Below, in pieces: positions 15,201 through 21,349 of a stretch of DNA of 30,461 bases (its first letter is position 1; each line of letters starts with the position of its first letter). A program made the position numbers and the translations under genes. The DNA is taken from positions 1 through 30,461 of IMG/VR virus record IMGVR_UViG_3300046689_000428. The stretch is one strand, 5' to 3'. The notes under the pieces were generated by a model that saw nothing but the letters and a program-made list of their open reading frames with translations, was not told the origin of the DNA and searched no databases. This DNA is from a virus.

Positions 15201-18200
15201 TCGGCGCTGCTTGAGGGAGTTTGCGACGCGCTTCTGCATCTCCTTGTCGCTGAAGCCAGCGCTCGCAACGGCTGCGAGTATCTTCTCGTCGGTGAGCTTA
15301 GCTGCGATGCGTCGTGCCTGCTCAGCCTTCTGGTCGTCAGTGATACCAGCGAACACGGTCGCGGAATACGGGTTCACGCTGTGTTGCAACAGCGAGAGGT
15401 GCTCTGTCGGGTTAGAACCGAAATCCTTGTGTCCACCCTGTGCGCGGTACTCGAACGTGCCACCGTGGTCGACGCGGTAGATGGTGCCATCGTCGCCCTT
15501 CATCATGTTGTCGTAGCCCGTGCCTGCCACGTCCCAGTTGGCGAGGAGAGCATCGGCCATGAAGCCCTTCTTCATCTGGTCGTTCCACTCGGGCTTGGGG
15601 CCACCAAGAGCCTGCACCGTCTTACCGTGGATCTCCTTCGTAGCGAGCACGTTCTCGCCATCGATCTTCGTCGCCACCATCTGTGGGACCGGCACGCCCA
15701 GCTCGCGGTAGATCGCGTTCGCGAGGAGCTCGGTGGCTACCTGATCCTTGTTGCCGTTGTAGTCCTTCACTACCCAGCGCGTGCCGTTGTCATCGACATA
15801 CCACTTAGCGCCTGTCGTCCCTCCTGCAGCTCCTTCGAGCGTGAGCTGCTTCCCTAAGTTGTCCGACTTCACGACCGTGCCCGGCCCTTCGACCGGAAGC
15901 GTCTCGTGGCTGTGCTTCAGCATGATCTTCGCAGAGCCACCGTTGATCTCGTGGACGTGCGTGAGATCGCCGTGGCCCACGACCTTGCCGGTAGCGACCT
16001 CTCCCGTTATGGGATGTGTGAACGCGATGTGCTGACCGACGGGCTGGTTGCCGGCGACGTTAGTCTTGAGCTTCTCTGCAGCGGATGGCGCCATGCCGTA
16101 ACCCGGAGGAAACTTCCCAGTCGCAGCCTTGTACTCCTTGGCGTTCATCAGACCCTTGTTCCAGAGCTCGTCAGGCGTGGAGTTCTTCCCTAGCGCACCA
16201 AGCTTGCCGGTATTGTCCTCATGCCATTGCGCATGTTCGTTCTTCACCCACGAACGTGCGTCGTTGAGAGTGTTGAACTTCTGCGACTTCTTCCTGTATG
16301 TCGCTTTCCACAACGTGCTGTAGTCCGTCGTGTAACTAGTCTTCCCAGAGATAGGCACGAGCACCTGTTCGACGCTGCCAACCTTTCCCTCGCCAGCGAC
16401 GTTCACCTCGTACTTCGAGAGGCTGCTTCCAGTCACAGAATTCTCGCCAGGCAGCTTCTTGATCGCGATTTCTGGCGGCTTCGCCAGCAGCTTCTTGATC
16501 GCGATTTCTGGCGGCTTCGCCGGCGGCACAGCATCGTTGATGTCTTTCAGCGATGTCTGCAGGTGTTGGAGGTCGTGGAACTGCTCGAACGAGTCGGTCT
16601 GTACAGAACCGTCCTTCATCGTCGCGACCACAGAGAACCACGGCTCGTTCTCGCCCTTCTGGGCCTCGTGGTAGGTCTGTGCATCGACCGTGACCTTCGC
16701 CTGCGCGATGTTCGGGTAGTGCTTGACATCGAGGTGAGCAACCATGACACCATTCTCATAGGTGGAAACTTCTGCGAAGTTGTCGGCGCTGTCGGCGATC
16801 TTCTCGACCTTCTGGAAACCCTTCGCGCCTGGGTTCACGGCCGGGATCTCGTGCACCGGTTTTCCAGGCGTCATCACGCCTGTCGTTGTTGCTGGATCTG
16901 CAGAGATGATCCCTGCCGCCTTCCAGAGCTCGCCCTTCGTGACACCCTCACCGGTCTTGGGTTTGTCAACATGGAGAACGGGTTCATTAATCCACAGGTT
17001 GAGCGTCTTATGCTTTCCATCCGCGGTCTTGCCGATGACGCTGGTGTTCGTCACCTTCTCGACATAGTACTCTCTACCGTGTGCATCGACGAAGTGGTCT
17101 CCGAGCTTGAGCTCCTTGGCGCCGCCGTTCCACCCTGCGAGCAGCTTCGGGTTCCTGTCCTTGAAGTCCAACGTCGACGACATGTACTGGAGCTTGGGCT
17201 TCCAGACACGGTCGTGGATCTCCTCGGGCTTCCAGCCACGATCTTCCAGCGCGTACCTCAGATGGGTGAGCTCTGTCGCAGTCAGCGCTGAGATGTTCTC
17301 ATCGAGCCACTTCTGCGAGAACTTGGATGGGAAGGCTATCATCTTCTGGTTATCATTATAACCCTTAGACTCGGACAGGGCTTGTGCTAGCTGTTCTGTG
17401 TTCAGCCGCTGCTGGACGACACGGCCGTGGAAGACGTGCTGTCCCTGCCCTCCGAACGGCCCGGGCTCTCCCTGCCCTTCGTACGACGTGATCTGGATCT
17501 TGGTATCGCGAGGAAGAAGCATCTCGTACTCGCCGATGCCCCTGACTGGTTCGAGGTATCCAGCCTTCGATCCCTTCGGCAGATCGATCCTGATCACAGC
17601 AGCTGTGTGACCGTGTCCTGCGATGAAACCGGCCGTATCCTGTTGTAGCGATGTGGACACGAAGCCCTTGTCGTGGATCACATGACCAGGAGCAGTATGA
17701 GGTGATGTGATCAGATCGATGTGTTCCGCTGGCATGGACTCGATACCACGCCATACGTGCACGTCGTCCGGTACGCTAGTTCCTTCGAGTGCATCGTCGA
17801 TATGCGCCACTGCGGATGGTTCATCGAGCGGCGCGAAACCGCGCAGACCAGCATTGATCCGCCTATAACCGTCGTCTGTCGTATAGTAGGCCAGCGCATC
17901 TGTCTGGTGCGTATCCAACGAACCGAGCCATGGATCCCAGTTCGTAGCAGCCCAGTCGTGAGCATGGTCGATCGTCGAGAAGCGCTTGGGCGAGAAGCTC
18001 GTAGTCGGCAGGTGTTGTGAATCCTGCGGGTGAAGGTCAGGGAATGCGATCCTCTGTGCATGTGTCTTCCACAGGTGATCTGTCGCGGGTCCCTCGCCTG
18101 GGAGGTCATGGACGTGATGACCGAGATCGAGCCCGAGCTGCTGGAATTTCGCATCGAGCGCTCTGAGCCTGTCGTACTTGTCACCGACCTGCTGGTGAAC

Positions 18201-19535
18201 ATCCTTGAGCTGCGCCATGGAGACTCTCTTCGCCTCCGGCGATGTGAGACCGTAGTGGCTCACCAACCCCTTCTCGAGATCCTTGCGGACACGCTCCACC
18301 CAAGCGTACTCGTCCTGATACGCGTTGAGTTGCCTATCAGCGTTCGGAGATAGCGGATCGCCGTGGACACTCACGCCCCTCGTCTTCAGCGAGTCAACGA
18401 GGTGGTGTCTCGCCTGATGCTCTACTAGACCTTCCTCGAGGAACATCCCAGTCCTGTCGTTCTGCGCGTAGTGGCGCTTCACGTTGTCGTTCGCCTCTGG
18501 AGAGATCGTGATGTGCTGCGCTTCGTGCACCATCGCTTTCAAGTGCTCGAAATCGTTGCCAGTGATCTGCCCGTACGAGACGTGCTTCTTCAGGTCACCT
18601 AGCTGCTTAGCAGTTTCTGGTCCCACATGCACTGATCCGTCCCACTTTGCAATTGCGAGCCCTCCTGCGGGCATGTCACGGATCTCCGTCTTGCCGTTGT
18701 ACACGTTCGGACCACCGATACCACCTACGAGATGTGAGACCATCGTACCGAGCTCTCTCGCGGCTCCCGAGTCAGCGCCAGTCTCGCCTCGCATGAGCAC
18801 CGGCGTGTCGTAGAGCCTGTCGAGAGAGCTCGTGATGTCCTGACCTAGGGCATGGTGGTCCACCTCCCTTGCTGCGTGAATCAAGCTTTCTTTCGAGCCC
18901 GGGAACGGCTGCATCAAGCGCTGGAGGTTAGCCTGCTCCTGTCTGATAGATGCGAGCTGAGCCTTGGACTCGTTCAGGCTCTTCTCAGCGTCTTGCCTGT
19001 CATTCGCGAGGCCCGGTTCCTTGAGCTTCGACTGGAGCTGCGCGGCAGAGTGCCTGAGCTCATCGTGGTGCTTGACGAGGTGCTGTGGTGCAGCAGCCCT
19101 GTGAACTGGGTGCAGATCGGGCAGTCCCTCGTAGTTGCCACCCGGACGCTGCGGCGAATTGAGCTCCGGTACCGGTGGATTCTTCGGACGCTCCTTCGGG
19201 ATCGCAGCTGCCTCTGTCGACGGAACGTTGAACTTGTCGATTGCGCGCGATCCCTTGAAGAAGATGATCCGTGTCCCCTTCGGACCCATTGGATCAGCCG
19301 TGAGAGCATCGGGATTCGTGATAGTGCGCCTCTGGCTGATAAGACGCTTAGCTCCGTTCGGAAGGTCTTTCAGCGCAACTGCACCCCTGAGCACTCGCAT
19401 GCCAGGTGGCGCATCCGAGAACTTTCCCGTCTGCGGGTCATGCCAGGGATTCCCGCTGGTCGTCTCGAAGTCGCGGGTGCTACCTGCGAGGAACAGCGTG
19501 CTCCCGTCAGCTAGGAGGACCTCGTCGTTGATCAT
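12297..19535 (-). CDS. Giant multidomain effector-like protein (2412 aa)
   Basis: N-terminus has NPWHDPQTGKFSDAPPG. Residues 337-341 are HEAQH (HExxH) with Glu367/368 downstream, a zincin-like peptidase. An ADP-ribosyltransferase follows (Arg596, STS 627-629, Glu669-x-Glu671). A kinase-fold segment resembling HipA/PI4-kinase types has Lys1257, NWD near 1335, Asn1343 and Asp1356. About eight small beta modules span 1476-2090, with a ninth near 795-850. A second ADP-ribosyltransferase ends the protein (Arg2275, SAS 2301-2303, Glu2340-x-Glu2342). A helical module occurs at 738-777 and again at 2118-2157. There is no signal peptide or membrane helix. The start has no SD site; a TATCAT lies six bases upstream. 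Combining several attack-type enzymes in one chain matches phage polyvalent proteins thought to enter the host with DNA. Domain fates and targets are inference. Confidence 0.88.
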   Translation of the reverse strand: MINDEVLLADGSTLFLAGSTRDFETTSGNPWHDPQTGKFSDAPPGMRVLRGAVALKDLPNGAKRLISQRRTITNPDALTADPMGPKGTRIIFFKGSRAIDKFNVPSTEAAAIPKERPKNPPVPELNSPQRPGGNYEGLPDLHPVHRAAAPQHLVKHHDELRHSAAQLQSKLKEPGLANDRQDAEKSLNESKAQLASIRQEQANLQRLMQPFPGSKESLIHAAREVDHHALGQDITSSLDRLYDTPVLMRGETGADSGAARELGTMVSHLVGGIGGPNVYNGKTEIRDMPAGGLAIAKWDGSVHVGPETAKQLGDLKKHVSYGQITGNDFEHLKAMVHEAQHITISPEANDNVKRHYAQNDRTGMFLEEGLVEHQARHHLVDSLKTRGVSVHGDPLSPNADRQLNAYQDEYAWVERVRKDLEKGLVSHYGLTSPEAKRVSMAQLKDVHQQVGDKYDRLRALDAKFQQLGLDLGHHVHDLPGEGPATDHLWKTHAQRIAFPDLHPQDSQHLPTTSFSPKRFSTIDHAHDWAATNWDPWLGSLDTHQTDALAYYTTDDGYRRINAGLRGFAPLDEPSAVAHIDDALEGTSVPDDVHVWRGIESMPAEHIDLITSPHTAPGHVIHDKGFVSTSLQQDTAGFIAGHGHTAAVIRIDLPKGSKAGYLEPVRGIGEYEMLLPRDTKIQITSYEGQGEPGPFGGQGQHVFHGRVVQQRLNTEQLAQALSESKGYNDNQKMIAFPSKFSQKWLDENISALTATELTHLRYALEDRGWKPEEIHDRVWKPKLQYMSSTLDFKDRNPKLLAGWNGGAKELKLGDHFVDAHGREYYVEKVTNTSVIGKTADGKHKTLNLWINEPVLHVDKPKTGEGVTKGELWKAAGIISADPATTTGVMTPGKPVHEIPAVNPGAKGFQKVEKIADSADNFAEVSTYENGVMVAHLDVKHYPNIAQAKVTVDAQTYHEAQKGENEPWFSVVATMKDGSVQTDSFEQFHDLQHLQTSLKDINDAVPPAKPPEIAIKKLLAKPPEIAIKKLPGENSVTGSSLSKYEVNVAGEGKVGSVEQVLVPISGKTSYTTDYSTLWKATYRKKSQKFNTLNDARSWVKNEHAQWHEDNTGKLGALGKNSTPDELWNKGLMNAKEYKAATGKFPPGYGMAPSAAEKLKTNVAGNQPVGQHIAFTHPITGEVATGKVVGHGDLTHVHEINGGSAKIMLKHSHETLPVEGPGTVVKSDNLGKQLTLEGAAGGTTGAKWYVDDNGTRWVVKDYNGNKDQVATELLANAIYRELGVPVPQMVATKIDGENVLATKEIHGKTVQALGGPKPEWNDQMKKGFMADALLANWDVAGTGYDNMMKGDDGTIYRVDHGGTFEYRAQGGHKDFGSNPTEHLSLLQHSVNPYSATVFAGITDDQKAEQARRIAAKLTDEKILAAVASAGFSDKEMQKRVANSLKQRRDAMFKFHKDVQEAKKADAANGHNVSEPLLAGTKAGDLKQGEQFKAFGSKWEVANTAQEIHPSGGEFIAKNLDTGKTKYFDENVMVEHVPKAPTDGLTGNGPAPTSVKSGSLELGDVIKEAPGQSLGIGDPNDTYVVKSVSPSSIVLIHEPTGDDFSIPNTYDVTKIGNIPQDVKTESPTGVLPPGDVLLHSEYPVGMMPPGTVYWDQAKGSYYKVASQGGTPPPEIPEGFNTQAYQVVESEAGGEFIPATTSAEAHPVWVKSSFVNTTYGVPNAFYQGSHGGQSSTTLQPGKTYAVGSLPVGSLVSNDQGDIYKIASKDAGFTYLAPHDMVGGGNYEGEPSKAIHPALPVTLEELPAGSNGQSSLAKGDVVDSIQLKPGMKVTDQHANVDTISPNAVMTVQQGPQGLEIVDNKGDHVMDVTGGVYVKIVDAGGSGGPSPEHLAMVGKEVNGSQIVDGMVVKEKWAGPWKVVTKKEAQKTSPDVMYISAKYFLQNPDGSIEKEVVPKFHYTVTDVSGVGGTSLEGKTVKGTQLAPGMKIATDTYPVLTVASTHVSGSPTWYHLLDPDGHIVQNVVPGQNYKVLDTSQVASQAKQTLGEVKIGAHVNVNGKEWLVTGVQGPSSVTLKDPLSDQTQTLHHLTEASVHPEDTLNPNVLESGKLVHQALPASYPLPPKMSQGWIETHVPQMTEKQVSNLIWSLKGKGWNSQEIADRVMPHTQKAKGKAFSSVEQQLGWAIDPNTGHKMFTSHKAGDAWAKSALGGIKKRATSAGAPNADKMWSSLSSYFGSGYSAINGWLRKGKGTDTNVHAKAAAIKEAFKYAAKAPEDFIAFRGTEWPVPLHHGDALIGDYVRDKGFQSASYLRSSATSWGKVAKLVIPEGTPVIWANDSSLSGHPGEKEILFPAGSIYRIIAMEKHGSSGKQQMVLKWVGYDGQFKVPAEKKLYGDDLVNHVRELVKLAEGHYMIVGAD
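13265..15110 (-). repeat. Array of about eight small beta-barrel-like modules in the giant protein
   Basis: Successive segments of about 60-90 residues each begin with a Leu-x-x-Gly-type turn (DLKQGEQF, SLELGDVI, MMPPGTVY, SLPVGSLV, QLKPGMKV, QIVDGMVV, QLAPGMKI, EVKIGAHV). Each then has a Tyr/Trp-Lys-Val strand (YKVAS, YKIAS, WKVVT, WLVTG). The copies are diverged. They look like SH3-like barrels used as spacers or binding modules between the kinase-fold segment and the last ADP-ribosyltransferase. Boundaries are by eye. Confidence 0.6.
16451..16521 (-). repeat. 36-bp tandem duplication inside the giant gene
   Basis: Two adjacent 36-base units (16451-16486 and 16487-16522) are identical over 35 bases and keep the reading frame. 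They encode KPPEIAIKKLLA followed by KPPEIAIKKLPG. Near-perfect identity suggests a recent duplication in a Pro/Lys linker between domains. Confidence 0.9.
17348..17363 (-). promoter_or_regulatory. Palindromic TATAATGAT inside the giant gene, possible internal promoter
   Basis: The minus strand reads GGTTATAATGATAACC: arms GGTTAT and ATAACC with an AATG centre, containing a perfect TATAAT (17360-17355). An in-frame ATG (Met732) lies 12 bases after it, exactly where the first ADP-ribosyltransferase ends and a helical module begins. No SD site is seen before that ATG. It could drive a shorter product of 1681 residues, or be a chance run of AT-rich codons. Confidence 0.3.
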
Positions 19536-19547
19536 GATATCATGATA
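19533..19547 (-). promoter_or_regulatory. Leaderless-type promoter of the giant gene
   Basis: The minus strand reads TATCATGATATCATG: a TANNNT -10 box, six bases, then the ATG of the 2412-aa gene. This nearly copies TATAATGATACCATG at the 45-aa gene (13 of 15 bases alike). No SD site is present and no -35 box is clear. The 45-base gap upstream also contains the palindrome AAGGCGCCTT, which has no loop and is not a terminator. Confidence 0.5.
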
Positions 19548-19580
19548 AAAGGCGCCTTCCGCGTCCTGTTAGGAAATTTG

Positions 19581-19934
19581 TCATCGTGTCACGGACTCGT
19601 TGCTCACGATCGTGCCTTTGAGGATCTTCTCGATATTCCCCGACAGAGTCAGCAGGATGTCGTACACGAGCCTGTTTGTGTAGGGTACATCGAGCAGTGC
19701 CGTCTCGACTGCCGTCAGCTGCAACGTGATGATGCCGTTGGGTAGATCCACAGCGATCCTACCGTTCGCGGTCGAGAGCTCGACCAACGTCTGCGTGGAT
19801 TCCGGATGGATACGGACATCCATCCTGACAGATGCACCAGTCAAGTTGCGGATGGTACCATCCTCGTTCTTGCAAGCGATCGTTGCAGTCCAATTGGCAC
19901 CCTGCTCTACGACGAATACGTGGACGTCTGTCAT
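19581..19934 (-). CDS. Beta-rich phage protein (117 aa)
   Basis: ATG overlapping the upstream stop (ATGA) with GAGGGAG seven bases before it. It is almost all alternating strands: VHVFVVEQGANWTATIAC, LTGASVRMDVRIH, LVELSTANGRIAVDLPNGII, TLQLTAVETALLD, YDILLTLSGNIEKILKGTI. The pattern resembles Ig-like or BppU-N-terminal-like sandwich domains found in small baseplate, fibre and connector proteins. It follows the spike and repeat-protein genes, so a virion-surface role is likely. Its C-terminus is basic and polar (VSNESVTR). It is the last gene before the giant gene. Confidence 0.78.
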   Translation of the reverse strand: MTDVHVFVVEQGANWTATIACKNEDGTIRNLTGASVRMDVRIHPESTQTLVELSTANGRIAVDLPNGIITLQLTAVETALLDVPYTNRLVYDILLTLSGNIEKILKGTIVSNESVTR

Positions 19935-21349
19935 ACCACAACTCCCTCTGTCGGTGCCTTGAACACGGTCACTGAATCGCCGATCCCTGGTACCGATTCC
20001 AGGTGTGGTGCCGATGTAGCAGTGCTGAGCACATCTCCTGGCGATCTATTCACCTGCACGAACTGTCCCATCGGCCTGAACACGACGATGACATCTGCAA
20101 TGATCGGTATCGGCTCGCGTACCGTCTCGAGCATGTTGTTCGTGAACACCTGCGTGTGCAGGATGAGTTCGATAGACGAACCACCCTCCCCGAGCGTGAA
20201 GCTCATCACGCCCGTGGTAGTGTTCACGCTTGCTTCTGCTTCGACAGGCCTCGGTGTTGTCGTCGCTGTCGATGAAGCGCTCTCGCTTGTTACTTCTGCC
20301 GTGCTCTGTGAACCAGATCCCGATCCCTTACATGCATCAGCGTCGATAACCGTGATCGTCTGCGATGAAGTGTTCGTCGTCGTCAGTGTATCGAACGTGG
20401 GTCCGACGATGTTCTCGCTCAGGCTGAACGATGCTGTAGCCTGAGACACCTGCGATTCGCTGGTCGCATCGCTCGATGCCTGACTACCGCTACCGCTCGA
20501 TGTGCCGCTGTCGGCATCAGCAGATGCGATAGTCTGTGAAGATGCTGACGATCCAGGATCGGCTTCTGCCGTAGCCTCGTTCAGGCTCTGCGAGCCGCTA
20601 CCCTGAGAGGTCATCGTCTCCGGCGGAATCGGCTCGAAGAGAGTCGGGAGATTCTGGCCGATCGACGTTAGAGAATCGGCAGTTGCATCTACCAGGAGAG
20701 AGCTAGATGCTGTCCCCTGGAGCAACAGGGCTTCACCAGTGGCCTCGCCTAGGCTCCCACTAATGGTACCAGTGTTGCTACCAGAATCCACATCCAGAGA
20801 GCTTAGTGTGGCTGTGCCGGTAGCCGCCGAAGTATCGGTCTCCGCAGTAGCTTCTACGATCTTGTTCGTGAGCGTTGCTGTGTTAGTTTCGAGCTCAGCA
20901 TCCTCGTCGAGCAGGATAGTCTGCGAGCTCGTAGCCGAAGAAGATTCGGTATCTGCAGTACACTCCGATACCAGCGAACTAGATCCGCTACCTGAAGAGG
21001 AACCAGTGTCAGCAGTGGCATCGACGAATAGAGACTGAGAGGACGATGCAGATGATGTGAGATCGTCGGTGACGTTCGGCGTGACGATAGATTCGTCCAT
21101 CGTCTGCGTCGAAGTAGCTTGTGAAGAGATGAACTCGGCAGTGGCGTCAAACGTCAGCGCCTGTGACGCAACACATACATTCCGCAAAGAATCCGTGATG
21201 TTGCCGGACGGCGTTGCAATGACAAGAGCTGGCAGCGATTCGCTACGCACGAACACGTCAGCGTTGAGTGTCCCTTCCTTACCAGCCAGGAATGGTAACG
21301 ATTCGCCGCGTACGAAGACGTTGGCGTTGTCTGGAGAAATGATTGCCAC
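19931..21349 (-). CDS. Ser/Thr/Ala-rich repeat protein, likely fibre (472 aa)
   Basis: GTG start one base into the upstream TAG; the ribosome site is weak. The N-terminus has two copies of a short element (ANVFVRGESLP, ADVFVRSESLP). From about residue 60 to 372 come some 15 diverged repeats of 17-25 residues of the form Ala-x-Ala-(Asp/Glu)-(Ser/Thr)...Ser-x-Ser-x-Ser-(Gln/Ser)-(Ser/Thr)-(Leu/Ile). The last 100 residues are a distinct beta-rich domain (VMSFTLGEGGSSIELILHTQ, IIADVIVVFRPMGQFVQV). There is no signal peptide. The repeats look like a beta-structured stalk with a C-terminal head, between the spike and the 117-aa beta protein. The many Ser/Thr are possible glycosylation sites. Confidence 0.75.
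   Translation of the reverse strand: MAIISPDNANVFVRGESLPFLAGKEGTLNADVFVRSESLPALVIATPSGNITDSLRNVCVASQALTFDATAEFISSQATSTQTMDESIVTPNVTDDLTSSASSSQSLFVDATADTGSSSGSGSSSLVSECTADTESSSATSSQTILLDEDAELETNTATLTNKIVEATAETDTSAATGTATLSSLDVDSGSNTGTISGSLGEATGEALLLQGTASSSLLVDATADSLTSIGQNLPTLFEPIPPETMTSQGSGSQSLNEATAEADPGSSASSQTIASADADSGTSSGSGSQASSDATSESQVSQATASFSLSENIVGPTFDTLTTTNTSSQTITVIDADACKGSGSGSQSTAEVTSESASSTATTTPRPVEAEASVNTTTGVMSFTLGEGGSSIELILHTQVFTNNMLETVREPIPIIADVIVVFRPMGQFVQVNRSPGDVLSTATSAPHLESVPGIGDSVTVFKAPTEGVVV
20236..21172 (-). repeat. About 15 degenerate 17-25-residue Ser/Thr/Ala repeats
   Basis: Examples are DATADTGSSSGSGSSSLV, CTADTESSSATSSQTILL, ATAETDTSAATGTATLSS and NEATAEADPGSSASSQTI. Ala/Asp come at the start, alternating Ser/Thr in the middle, and a hydrophobic residue at the end. 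Period and sequence drift between copies, so this is an old expansion rather than a fresh tandem repeat. Limits are approximate. Confidence 0.7.

Noticed and set aside
16221-17291. Long plus-strand ORF (356 residues) opposite the giant gene
   Set aside because: Its peptide is Leu/Arg/Asp-rich with no recognisable domain, and the minus strand here encodes continuous domain-like sequence. A shadow ORF.
20236-21172. Repeats as a CRISPR array
   Set aside because: The repetition is in the protein, with drifting period and sequence; there are no identical DNA repeats with unique spacers.
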